Of a stretch of DNA of 64,000 bases, positions 23,229 to 34,232 are shown one piece after another (position 1 is the stretch's first letter; the number at the start of each line of letters is the position of its first letter). Below the pieces are notes generated by a model. It ran no database searches. It was not told the DNA's origin and worked only from the letters and a program-made list of their open reading frames with translations. This DNA is from Temnothorax longispinosus (taxonomy: Eukaryota; Arthropoda; Insecta; Hymenoptera; Formicidae). A program made the translations under genes and the position numbers. The stretch is taken from positions 16,237,341-16,301,340 of the forward strand of contig NC_092368.1 of NCBI RefSeq assembly GCF_030848805.1, written 5' to 3'.

Positions 23229-26200
23229 GTATCGTTTTATTAGCTAAGAAGCATCTGTAGATAAACTGAAGACGGTTTTAAGTATGAGACCTGACTACGA
23301 ATACCGGCTAAAAATGGGTGCAAATATTAATAGGTAACGCCGTTTACGTCTTCGATGCCACTGCATCACGCGCGAAATTTAAATTCGCGACGAATAAATC
23401 GAAGCTTGTTTCGCGCGCTGCGCCGAATTTCTTTATATTTATAGCGCCGTCCCAATTCTCTTGTTCGACGATCATCTCGGTCGTTCAAACGAAGGTTCTG
23501 CCGTGGCGTCGATCCACACTCCGATTGCGGTTTCTGCCACGCGGAACGCTTGCCGCGCGACGCGTACTAGTTGCTTCGTAGCACCGCGCTCTTGCGCGCA
23601 GCTTCCGTCTGTGCAGCCATACGTATGCGATGTGAAACGATTCAAATCGTACGTAAATCGAGAGAACTCGCGATCGTGTATCTCTCTCGTTTAATTAAAA
23701 CTTTTCTCCGAGTAAATGCGAAACTTTAACGCAAGGTAAATATTGATACGTCGATCGAAGATTAAGATCGTGTTGACGATGACAGACGAGCTCCGATATT
23801 TCGCCACTCTCAAAGGCATTTCCATCGCCAGTTGTCATTTCTAAAAAAGATCAGATTGTTCGTAAAAGATCTGTTTATATCTTTTATCGTTATAGAGTTT
23901 TTTTTATTATTGGCAGAAGCTATATGGTAAAAAAAAGATAATAAATTTCTCCGGTTTGATATATCATGCCAAAAATATCGAGAAAAAGAGGGAAGGGAAT
24001 AAATAACGATTATTTATATATAAGAGCTCTTCAGCTTTAATCCTGCCATTTGATCGAAAACGTCTTTATCTTTAATCGTCATTTCTAGAAAGGTCACGTG
24101 ATTATTATTTATCAAACTTATCGCAAGAGACGCATCGTTCGATATATTCTTCTTTATTAGTGTAAGAACCAAGGAAAGAATTTTTCGATCTGATATTATG
24201 TATAATATGGAGCCCGAGCAACCCCCGCAATCGGAATGAATACCCTATAGTCGTAGGCACTTTCCGGACACCCTTTAACTTCAATATCCTGCGAACCAAA
24301 AGGGCCTTTATCACTCATCCGTCGTTGAATAGACCTGGAGAAACGAAGTAGCGTCGTGTTTAGGTGGACTCCCTCCCGAAACGAGTTTCGACGGCACATC
24401 CGAGGGTAGGCCACCCCTATCGATCTCGGCTTTTCTCGGGAAGCGGCGTATTTCCGACACTCCTGTGCGTGCATGTGTATATGTATACTATATGCGTGTC
24501 CTAGTCCGGGAGTCCCTTAACGACGCAGATGTCTTTGATGGAAAAATCCGCAAGCCACGTCTCGTAAAACTCCCGAAAGTTTGACATAAAATCAACATTA
24601 AAATTGAGAAAAACGAGATTCGCGCTTCTCGAAGATATAAATCATCACTGCGAAATGGTCGCGAAAGTGGGACTCGCCCACAAAGGAACCCGCCCACTCA
24701 ATCAAAACCGACCTATCGATTGACAATGTTCCGGAAAACACGATAATGCCGCGCTATGTGCTCTGTGCGCGAAGTATGCTAATTGGCGCGTTGACAATGC
24801 GGAACAGGTGATTCGGTTATGTATAGCGATGGGCCAATAGAAGAGAAGAGAAAAGTGCCTCATTACGTAAAGCGAATTGTCGTGCCGCAGATGTGTATGC
24901 GTGTGCGTGCGGGCGCGTGTATATGTATGTGTGTATTCCGGAGATGACTCTTTTCATCGTCTTCCCCTTAAGTTGTCCTTAATCTCGACTTAGAAAGGAA
25001 AACTCTTATGGTTACTTTAACTACGAATGATGAATGAAACAATAGTCAAGGCCCGGGCACATAGAAATAAACTTAAGCAGTAAAAGACGTAAGCATCAGT
25101 AAGAAAATCAACGGTACTGATTCGCTACCGTTTACGTTATGTCTTAAGTTCTTGGGTGTGATTGGCTGATTTGCTTACTGCTTAAGTTTTTCTATGTGTC
25201 CGGGTCTTGACTATTGATTGTTTCATTCAACATTCGTAGTTGAAGTATCCATATTCTCAAAGATATGAAAAAATTCGAGTGTGACAAAAAGGGTATGTCC
25301 TTGAATATTTCGCATTGTCAAGTTCTCGTATATTTTTAAAAGCAGCAAAGATATTTTAGACAAGCGCTCGACCCACTTCGTACACAGCGTAATTCGTTAT
25401 CGATTCGGTGGGTGGGAAAATGTAACAGAATAGGGCACGTATTGTACTTTTCGGAATGGATTCGGAATCGGAATTGTTTAGTTATTTCCTAGATTTTTAT
25501 TGCGTTTCAAAGAGAAAACGGAATAATTCCGATCGGAATCCATTCCGAAAAGTTTTATAATAATACATGCCTAAGAAAAATATTTTTTCATAAAGCAATA
25601 AGTCGAAAATGTGGATAGAAATGTTCATTTTTTACACGTGACTTTTGCCTCGTTTTTCCATTACTTTCGAGAAGATTGAATTTGGAGGAGTCGAAAGGTG
25701 TGATCGTCGTGATCTCGCGACCTGCGACGGCAAAATGCGCCGCGATTGCGGCTTCACGCATGTTGCATGTTGGCAATGATATTGTACACACACGGTTAGT
25801 GTTATTTATATATTTAACGTATTAAACTTCGCCGCGCGTTGCACAACGCAAATTGCGTAATGCAAAAAGTGCGCGATTGTTGTTCGCTCGGTTGACTTCT
25901 TCGACTTCACGGCGATTCGGAGTTTAAATGCGGCGCAACGTGTTCGCAACTCAAAAATCGAAACTCTTCACATTTATTTGATGCGTCATTTTGATAGAAA
26001 GAGTAAAAAACAAGATTTTTTCGCAAATTATTCTCTTTTGAAAGCGGGATTACAGCTTCGAAATCTCGCAGTAATCTTTATTGCCGTTCGATTCGCTCAT
26101 TAATGAATTAAGTAAATTTCACGCTGCGCGCCGTCGTGTCCCTTCGCCCCTCTTTTTCCTCTTCTCCCCCCTCCTTCTTTTCCTCCTCCTTCTCCACATC

Positions 26201-28180
26201 CCTCTACCGTTGTATGAATGAGCCTTTCGCCGGTTCGCGTCGGACTCGCGCGACCTCCTCGCGTCTCCTGCGTTCCTGGCATCGCTATCGATCACTGTAG
26301 ATCATCGATCGTCATTATCGATGATCCCACGAGCGATCGAGACACGCGCGACTCGCGTTTGGGCGCTCGTACAAAACGCTGTTTATCGTTACGCTATTAC
26401 GCCACGTTACGTCATTCTGATTCGCGGATAATCTGCGTCACATGTAATACACGTACAAATCCCATTTAAAGTTACGTGGCGAACATCGGTGCTTCGGGTT
26501 CGGTAATTTTCGCCGAACTCGTTATCCCTCCGCGCATAGCTCCGCGAATCGCTCATCGCTATTTCTTCGTTACACTGTCTTCTCTCTTGTCAGTCAAACT
26601 TGTCAGTCAAACGTTCATTTTTTTTTTTAATGCGCTTGATGGGAGAACGCGTGGTAAGCCCCTTGCACAATGCCAGGCAACAGGCAATAGGAACAGGGAA
26701 TAGAAATCAGAAATCATGTATAAATGCAGAATAAACAGTGACACAGGCAATAGACACAGAGTTTCCGTCACGTTGGAAATTTTGTGCCTATTGCCTGTTT
26801 CCAACCAATCATAGCATTCGAACTTTTTAGGTTGTAATTAACGATTTTTTGGTTATTTCCTGTTCCTATTGCCTGTTGTCTGGCATTGTGCAAGGGGCTG
26901 TACGCGAGCTACGCGCTCAAGCTACCTCTGAATGCCATGCCCATATCTACCTATACGGATTAGGATTGAAGTTGGATTGAAATTTAACCAAACGGAGCAA
27001 AGTTCACTAAACTTGAAATTAGTTTTTTCTCTTTTTATTATGATTGATTAAACTTCAATCTAATCCCAATCCGTACATAGTCTGATATGGGTTTTACGCT
27101 TTTTGCGATTGATCATGGTCAGTCGAGTAATTCAGTACGGGTCCTTTCGCTCGAGACTAAAAATATAGGTCATAAATCTCTTTTCTTCTCTCTCGGTTGA
27201 CCGTGGCGCGCTCTCTCGTCCTTATCTGCCGGTCTACCTCCACACGTTCTTGTACTTTCTGATGTACATACCTAGAACAAGACACAAGACACATACGCTT
27301 CGGTGAGAAGAGCAAAGTCACAAAGAGCGACCGAGACGAATGGATCTTTCACGACTTGTCTCACCGTCTCGCATTTCCTTTTTCTTTTGTTTCTATTTTT
27401 AAGCTTAAACCTTTTTTTGTTCATTTATAATTAACCGTTTAAAATAAAATGATTTATTAATTCGGAACAACGTGGTACAAAGTTAGAACAATCTGGAACA
27501 ACTTTCAAAAATATAATTTTCCAGAAAAGAGGAGCCTTTTTCTTACATTTTAATTTGCAGAAAAAAAAAGAAAAAATATAACTATATGTTTCTCAATGTT
27601 TTGAAAGTATATCGTACAGAACGGAATGAAACGTCGATCGTGACGTAACGTAAACGCTTCCGCGTTTTCTCGATCGAGCGAGAAGTTAGGCACGAGAAGC
27701 CACGAGAAGCTTCTAGCAGTTCTATATAGCGTGTTCTAGCGAGTTCTCGCGCTTGCTCGGCCGCTCTGTCGGCCGTCGTCGGCCGTCTCCGCCTGCGGTC
27801 GCCGCCGCCGCCGGTGGTCACGTGGTCGCGCACGGCCTACACGTAATCGAGTATTTAAGTTGTCGCCCGCAGCCCGCGCGCTGTCAGTCTCGTTGTCAAC
27901 CGCGTTCGTGGTGGATCACGCGCGCAATCACGGCGAAACGCACGTGCACACGGTTTTTCTTCTCTTTTTTTTTTTACGACTCGAAGAGAACGGCCTTGAA
28001 AAAGTACGGCCAGTGAGGCGAGTGTGAAAGAGAGACGCGCACGAGTGTATAGCGGCCGTGTTGCTTATGTAATCGCGGCGGAGGCAGAGGAAACGCGAGG
28101 AGGAGACGAGGAAAAGCCGAGAGAGAAGCACGAGTGAGTGTCAGCCTATTGCGAGCGAGCGAGCAAAGTGAGAGAGAAAC

Positions 28181-28234
<54 letters not shown>

Positions 28235-28283
28235 GTATATCGAGAGCGTGTGAGAGCGTGAGCGAACGAGCGAGAGCGAGAGC

Positions 28284-28317
<34 letters not shown>

Positions 28318-31300
28318 ACGCGAGAAGGTATCGTGGAGATTTCGAGAAAAATCTCGGAGCAACCTTTTCTCGACGTCTTCGAATCGCGCTTTCGCGAGAG
28401 AGCCGCTAAAAAAAGATTCTGTTCGAGAGTATATTACGAAGGAGGCAAAAGAAACGAGAGAGAGTAAAGTTTTAGATCTTTCCTTCTCTAACCGCTGGTG
28501 CAAGCGAGAAAGAGAGTGCGTGACAGGTATCCAAAAACGGACGCGGGCTCGAACGGGTCCAGAAAATGGACTCGCCTGTCATCATGGATGCAGCATCCAA
28601 ATTCGGACGAGAGATCGATCTGGACCGCTGCTCGTTCCCCGTAAGTGACGTTATCCACTTGTTTTTTTTTCTTTTTCCTTTTCTTTTAATGCGTCAAATT
28701 TTTTCTCGCGAGACGGGAGACGGGAGGCTTCTCCACGCGTGCGGTTGCTCCGTTTTGCACACTTCGGCGAAACTCCGCGAGAAGCTTCCCGAAAGCACGA
28801 AGTTCGAGATTCAGGCTTCTCCCTAACCAGGAAAACCTGTCCGTTTGTAAACGATTACGTATATCTCGGATTGGCGACGTTTTCGTGTGGGACTGTAGTG
28901 CGTCATGGATTACGCGCTGCTGCCGCTCTGCGATTCTTACTTCACTATTGCCGCTTAAGTCCCGATCGCAAACACGATACGGAGGGACGTGAATAGGACG
29001 CACACGGTGGCGGCCCGAACCTCTTCTTCCTCCTGGTTTCATACTCTTGAGATGACACGATCCAGACCTTAGGAATCGGCGGCGCACGCGAGATATTTCC
29101 ATACCGCGCGAGTTCTCCCTACCGATATTTGGCCCCCTCCTCCACCTCTCCACCCATCCGCCGTTTGCTCCTCGCATTCCGCGTTTCGAGATCGCGTGGA
29201 AATCAAAAATAGCATTCGCGCCGTATTTTTCGCGTCGCATTCGAACGGCGCGTTCTGTCGCGACAAAAAAAAAGATAATAAATAAGAAATATATTATTAT
29301 CGAGTCACGACATTCGTCCAGAAATTTTGTATTTCATTGTTATAATTGTCACAAAAATTTTCTCTCGCTAATTGATATCTCGACGATATAAATTGTGTTA
29401 CAAATGTTCTCAACAAGAAACAAACATAATGAAAAGAAAACCGGCGTTCGTATATTGATGCATCATCGAGTTATCGCGAACAATCGCGATGCGTGACCAT
29501 CAAATACCAGACGTGATGTCACGAAACCCATTTAGACGCCTCGGAAGACCGCCGTTATTATTGTGGTCGATACCTACACTAAAGCCCGAATCAGATCATT
29601 GGAGATTGAGGATAGCGAATTGGAGTAAAATTCGACCAAATTGGATGACTTTGATCTTCGCCCGTTATGTCCCGAATACTTACTAATCTCCATTTCGCGA
29701 TCCTAAAGGCCCCCGCATAATGAAAAATATAAGGAACGAGGAACAGATATTAGCGATTAGGACTAAAGAATCAGGAGTAAAACTGGATGCACAATGAAAA
29801 ACACAGGCAACAGAAACAGGGAATAACACAGATAATAGATTTTTAACTTATCGGAAGCCGTGTATCAATGCTACATTAGCTTTATTCCTGATTCCTTAGT
29901 CCTAATCGCTAATATCTGTTCCTTGTTCCTTATATTTTTCATTCACAGCGGGGGCCCTTAATCTCTAATTCGCAATCCTCAATGCATAGTTTGGTATGGG
30001 CTTAACGAGCGGCTCGACGTTACGTCGAAAGGCGCGGCATGACGTCACGCCGCGCCGGTCACGTTATCAGATAGCTTCCTACGCTCGATACCGGCCGTAT
30101 GATTAGGCGAGATCGCGCCGAGGGAGGCGAGGAGTAACGAGGGGGGATTACTTCATACGGTTGACTCCTTTCTGTAACCACGCTCTTACCACGTCCCGAT
30201 GACGTTTTTCCCTCGGCGTTTCATGTTCTGGAACGCGACGGATGGTTCGCGTGCACGCGTGGGCGTATTTGCGCGTGTTCCAACGAAGACGGAGACCAAG
30301 AACCGAAAAGAAACGAGATCGAGCGACCGTTTCCCCGTATGATATCATCCAGCGGAAATAAATTAAAGAAACTTTAGGAAAGAAAAGGCGAAGAAGGAAG
30401 ATGAGAAAATGAATTTCCTTCTTCCTTGAAACCGTTAAAATAAATTCGACAGGAATGACGAGATCGTCAATAATAGCAAGCGACGCACAAGTGCGTCAAA
30501 AATCCATTTTTGGATCGAAGGCACTCTAAATTTATCATTTCAAAAAGCATCGGTATTTGAGCACAATAGTAACTTGTTATGGGTCACTTTCGCGGTTGAT
30601 AGCGAAAAGTTAACGTGGTGGTGGCGTGTTAGCCAGGGCCAGCCGGGCTGAAAATAGGAAAATCCGATTATCGGGCGTAGGTGCGCGTATATAAGCGGCT
30701 CTCCCAGTTCTCGCTCTCTCTCTCTCTTTCTCTCTCTTTGTCCCTTCTACCGCCATTTTTCTTTCATTTTCTCTTTCTTTCTTTCGCGTCCCGTGTATGG
30801 TTTTCTTGTAACATGCGTCCGTCGGTCGCGCTAAGTGCAACGACGACGCGACCTCGATTCGCCGCAGGAAGAGGAGAAGGAGAAGAAGGAGGATTCGTCA
30901 CCTCGTGCCCGATTACGCGAATTTCCCCTTCAGCGCCCTTGCTCGCGTTCATCGGATCGAAGTCGATACGATTCGAATGTCGCACGCAGTTGTCACTGTG
31001 AGGGTGACTTCGATCGAACTCCAATCAACTTGATCGGTGATTAATTCAACTAGTAGAATTACTTATTACACAATTTCTAACTACATATAACTCGTTCCTA
31101 ATTTAACTTAATTTTTCTATCTATGTATTAAACAACAAAAAATTAATTGTTTTATCCGCATTATAACAAAATAGAAATACTGCTTGATAAGTTAATCGCC
31201 GATTAAGTTAATTGCAATTTAGTCGAAGTCGCCCTTTATTTTTTAGCGAATATGAACCTGGCGTAAGTCGAAGGATATCCCCGAATTTGGTGCCTGCATT

Positions 31301-34232
31301 GTTCCGTATTGAAGGTGTGCGCTAAAGGTTCACGCTCAGATAACTTCATACATAACGGCCTTCGCGTGCACCGCTGTCCGCTGCGAAGTTGTGCGGACAA
31401 TCGAATTCGCTAATAGCGAAATTCGGCAGACATGCAACTCTATTCACGCACTACAAAGATTGCTAGACGTGAAACTATTTAAATACAAGAGCGTAATATG
31501 AAGAAACTTAAATGATATCCAACTCTGACGCATACATTCCATTAAAAATGTGATAATATTACGCTTGAGTATCTTATCGGTAAAAATGTTTACATTGTGT
31601 TTTCATTAAAAGATAATTTCATGCATAATAATTTTTAGCATGCACCAGCGCATAGTACAAGCGAATTCGCTGCAATATATGATGTTCAATGTGAACGTCT
31701 TTAATCTTCCATTTCCAGATTAAAGTCGAACATTGCTATTTAGATATTCGTTTATCATGATTATTGGTGAAAGAGACCCATAAGTATATGTACATATAGA
31801 TTAACTCAATATTGCGTAAACTGTTTTTTTTTTTTTATCTTTTAACCTTATGTTTTATCTTTCGCACATGTCAAACACCTGCCAAACAGTTCAAGTCATG
31901 AATTATTTAGTCGTCACAGTATGAGTAATTGAGAACACCGGCATCGACTTCATCAAGTTTTTGTCTGTCTCCGTAGGGCTTCCCGTTCGACGACGACGCC
32001 GCCGACGTTTTCGAGCGTCCGCGCGGTGACGGGATCCGCGCGCATCTGGACGACCTTGCGGCGCGTCACCCCGAGTTCGCTGAGCACCTGCGTGGTCCGC
32101 CTTGGCCATTCGGCGGTTCCCTGTTACGTGACCGCCGCTGCCGACGTCACGGATCCGGTGGTAGCAACGACGACCAGCAGCAAGGTCAGCAGCATCAGGT
32201 GGACGAGGACGCGCGTAGCCAGGCAAGTGGTAGCAGCGCCGCGAGTGGTGCGAGTGCTGTCAGCTCGCACAGCGGCGGTGGCGGCGGCGGCGGTGGCGAG
32301 CACGACCTGACGTCATCGTCCGCGATACCGCAGTACGGTCTACGCAACACAGTCGACATAGGCCAGCAGCAACGACGCTGCGACATGGAGATGAGTCCGG
32401 AGAAAGGTGAGCGCGGTCAGCGCTCGATGTCGGCACCGCCGGAAAGCTGGCAGCAACAGCAAGGCCAACCGCAAGGCCAAGATCAGCAATCATCGCAACC
32501 TGGTCAAGGTCAAAGATTCGTGTCCCGAGTAGATATTACGCCGCAGCACAATCAGCAGCAGCAGCGCGCCCAGTCGCCTAGTAAACCAGCCAGCAATGTC
32601 CGACACATCCCCATTTTTGTGGAGGGTCGCGACGTACCGGTGATGCCAAAGATTGCGACTGATGACGCGCCATCGTCCACTTTCCAGCAGCATTACCATC
32701 AACGACAACCGTCGCCGCCGTCCCACCACTTTGACAGATCGTCGCCACCAGCGCATCACTTCCACAGACCGTCACACTTTAATGAACGCTTCAGTCGACA
32801 GCAGTGGCCACCATCGCATTTCCAAGATGTGTTTTATAAACCGGCAGCTTTTGAACAACCGATACGGAAACAACAACAACCACCCCAATACCATTATCAA
32901 CAGCCTCAGTCTCATCAGCAACAACCCCAACATCATCACCAGCAATATCAGCAACCTCAATCGCATCACGAGCAACAACACCAGCAACAACCTCAACATC
33001 ATCACCAGCAATATCAGCAACCTCAATCGCATAACGAGCAACATCACCAGCAACAATTTCAACAACCTCAGCATCATCAGGAACATCAGCAGCAGCAACA
33101 ACATCAAGAAGCGCCGAAACCAAAGCCTCCAATGCCAAAGGATCCTCTGGAAAGAGTTGCCCTGGTGCAAAAGGAAGTGGACAATTTGGCCGAGCAGGTA
33201 CGACGTTACGTCGGTGGTTCCCGGCAAGACAAGGAATATATTTACCTGGACGAGATGCTGACGCGCGAATTAATCAAATTAGACGACATAGAGACGGAAG
33301 GTCGGGAGAATGTGCGACAAGCGCGTAAAAACGCTATCAAGACTATACAGGATACCATTAGCTTGCTGGAATCAAAAACACCAATTATCAATCAGCAAGA
33401 GCAACAACCTACTGTACATGAAGAGGTCCAGGAGTCCGCTGAGAAGGATCAGCGAGGAGAAGAGACCTCGCAAGTCCCTGAGCCAATGGAGATAGACGCG
33501 AAGCAAGAGAAGCAGAGTAACGAGCCAATACCGCTTCCGCCAGGGCCATCGGCGCCGACGAAGGTGAGAAATGATGAGCGTTGGTACACCAGGTTGGTTA
33601 AAACGCTGGATACTTTATTATCAATTATATAAAAAATGTCTAACAATTTGGTTTATTTACATTGTCAAATTACATTTTATCTTTTTTGTTTAAAACACAT
33701 TGTTTCTCTTTTATGAGTATAGTATTTATGACGAATTATCTTATTCATTTGGTATCTTATTTCCTTTTTGCAGGCGAAAGTGGAATCCTCGGAAAGTGAA
33801 ATTGCGGCAACGGCTGCCGAATCCACGAATCAAAACGTCGTCCCTCCCGGCCAACAGGAAATCGAACAAAAAATAGAGAATTTATCAGCGGAAAATATGA
33901 AACAGCTTGTTGCACTTATGTCAACAGACGAATCAACAAAATGCGTGAACGAAACGAGTAAAGAATCAAAGCAGAGTGACGGAAAGGATGGAGAACAACG
34001 TAAGGATAGCGACGTGTCGCAAACGATGACGAAAAATAAACACGCGACGTCGAAGCAGCAAACGAAGGAAGCAACGGAGGGAAATACAGAGGCGAACGAC
34101 GAACAGCGGAGTTCGACGGAATCGCCGAGGTCGCAGAAGAAGACAAAGAAGACGAAGAAGAAGGAGCAGCAACAGCCGGTGTCCGAGCAGGCGATTCCGC
34201 TGCCGCCACCGTCAACGGAAAGCGCGAAGTAA
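22023..34232 (+). CDS. stv: Starvin / BAG3-like co-chaperone, upstream-promoter isoform
   Basis: BAG-domain nucleotide-exchange factor for Hsp70, needed in flies for muscle maintenance through chaperone-assisted selective autophagy. Coding exons: 22023-22202, 31977-33563, 33774-34232, about 741 aa. Exon 1 encodes 60 residues (MSFYFRDSPRFADRVRD...). Exon 2 holds RHIPIFVEGRDVPV, resembling the IPV motif by which BAG3 binds small heat-shock proteins, then a Gln/His-rich region, then the BAG domain (about residues 448-528) with DKEYIYLDEMLTRELIKLD and EGRENVRQARKNAIKT, close to BAG3. No WW domain is seen. The tail is charged and low-complexity. Retaining the last intron would give a short alternative end stopping at 33632. 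Intron 1 (22203-31976) is 9.8 kb, carries many repeats and hosts an alternative first exon at 28566. Confidence 0.92.
22531..22940. repeat. Cluster of short CACTC/GAGTG hairpins
   Basis: Within 400 bases ACTC and GAGT occur again and again, often as small perfect stem-loops: GAGTGG-tttt-CCACTC at 22730-22745 and GCACTC-gaaaa-GAGTGC at 22794-22810, plus looser ones at about 22600-22650. I do not recognise the element and could not place its ends. Confidence 0.5.
23104..23308. repeat. Dispersed foldback repeat, family C copy 2, containing a (TA)n microsatellite
   Basis: Begins AGTATTCATAGTCAGATC and ends GACTACGAATACCGG, an inverted-repeat pair related to the copy at 13263. The centre holds about 30 TA repeats (23161-23222), so the element has been enlarged by microsatellite growth. 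Confidence 0.65.
25004..25257. mobile_element. Foldback element in starvin intron 1
   Basis: Arms pair over about 75 bases each: ACTACGAATGATGAATGAAAC, AATAGTCAAG and CCCGGGCACATAGAAA on the left recur inverted on the right as TTTCTATGTGTCCGGG and CTTGACTATT, ending in ATTCGTAGT. Boundaries approximate; no target duplication identified. Confidence 0.7.
25434..25571. mobile_element. Foldback repeat, family B copy 2 (inverted relative to copy 1)
   Basis: Ends GGCACGTATTGTACTTTTC and GAAAAGTTTTATAATAATAC form inverted arms. The centre carries TTTAGTTATTTCCTAG, the complement of the centre of the CCDC6-intron copy. Confidence 0.75.
26657..26899. mobile_element. Foldback MITE, family A copy 2 (GTA target duplication)
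   Basis: Same terminal repeat AGCCCCTTGCACAATGCC as the element at 3870-4110 but inserted in the opposite orientation. Flanked by GTA on both sides (26654-26656, 26900-26902). Length 243 bp versus 241 bp, and the sequences are nearly identical by eye, implying recent activity. Confidence 0.87.
26940..27091. mobile_element. Foldback element, family D copy 1
   Basis: Arms CCCATATCTACCTATACGG and CCCATATCAGACTATGTACGG (the latter from the right end, reverse complement), continuing into GATTAGGATTGAAG. Related in its terminal sequence to the outer element at 29583-30002. No clean target duplication. Confidence 0.65.
27690..27890 (+). promoter_or_regulatory. TATA/initiator promoter with heat-shock-element-like repeats for the second starvin transcript
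   Basis: TATTTAAG at 27852-27859 is followed by the arthropod initiator TCAGTC at 27884-27889, with the A at 27886, 34 bases from the first T of the TATA box. That is the canonical spacing. About 160 bases upstream lies AGAAGCTTCTAGCAGTTC, two exact nGAAn/nTTCn units plus degenerate ones, with further TTCTAG and GTTCTCG half-sites around 27730-27750. A second TATA-like TCTATATAGC lies near 27721. Heat-shock-factor control is an inference. Confidence 0.6.
28178..28320. repeat. (AT)n then (GA)n simple repeats in the second starvin leader
   Basis: About 25 AT dinucleotides (to about 28232), then a GA-rich run at about 28265-28318, between the candidate promoter and the alternative start codon. 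If transcribed, they lie in the 5' UTR. Confidence 0.8.
28566..28640 (+). CDS. stv: Alternative first coding exon of starvin
   Basis: An ATG at 28566 opens 25 codons (MDSPVIMDAASKFGREIDLD...) ending CCC before a strong GTAAGT donor at 28641. The phase is 0, exactly as at the end of the upstream first exon, so either joins the exon at 31977 in frame (reading into GFPFDDDAAD). This isoform lacks the SFYFRDSPRF N-terminus and would be about 706 aa. A well-formed TATA/initiator promoter lies about 680 bases upstream. Drosophila starvin also uses alternative promoters. Transcript evidence is needed to confirm this exon. Confidence 0.7.
29583..30002. mobile_element. Outer foldback element, family D copy 2, TAA target site, interrupted by another element
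   Basis: Ends AGCCCGAATCAGATCATTGG and (right, reverse complement) AGCCCATACCAAACTATGC, then GAGGATAGCGAATTGGAG against GAGGATTGCGAATTAGAG. Flanked by TAA on both sides (29580-29582, 30003-30005), the duplication expected of PIF/Harbinger elements. The element at 29707-29958 sits inside it. Confidence 0.75.
29707..29958. mobile_element. Inner foldback MITE, TAA target site
   Basis: Ends AGGCCCCCGCATAATGAAAA and (right, reverse complement) AGGGCCCCCGCTGTGAATGA. Flanked by TAA (29704-29706, 29959-29961). Inner arms include AGATATTAGCGATTAGGACT and its complement. It interrupts the outer element, so it is the younger insertion. Confidence 0.8.
30688..30720 (+). promoter_or_regulatory. Isolated TATATAAG box inside starvin intron 1
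   Basis: TATATAAG at 30688-30695 in a GC-rich context (GCGCG before, CGGCT after) and followed by a pyrimidine-rich CT tract. It could mark a third start site 1.3 kb before exon 2, but no initiator at standard spacing and no spliceable in-frame start codon were found. Confidence 0.3.
31002..31234. mobile_element. Foldback element in starvin intron 1
   Basis: Arms GGGTGACTTCGATCGAA (left) and GGGCGACTTCGACTAAA (right, reverse complement), then CAATCAACTTGATCGGTGATT against CAATTAACTTAATCGGCGATT. Centre AT-rich. Target duplication unclear. Confidence 0.7.
32450..33115 (+). repeat. Gln/His-rich coding region of starvin with a 66-bp tandem duplication
   Basis: CAG/CAA/CAT/CAC-dominated coding DNA between the IPV-like motif and the BAG domain. 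A unit starting CATCATCACCAGCAATATCA at 32931 recurs at 32997, a 66-bp (22-codon) direct repeat with few differences. Confidence 0.85.

Noticed and set aside
24105..24474. Minus-strand open frames in starvin intron 1
   Set aside because: No recognisable domain; no supporting splice sites.
28686..29240. 184-codon minus-strand frame next to the alternative starvin exon
   Set aside because: Arg/Gly-rich composition with no homology; opposite a transcribed region.
30812..31001. Possible third starvin first exon after the TATATAAG box
   Set aside because: The only plausible donor (CACT-GTGAGG) joins exon 2 out of frame.
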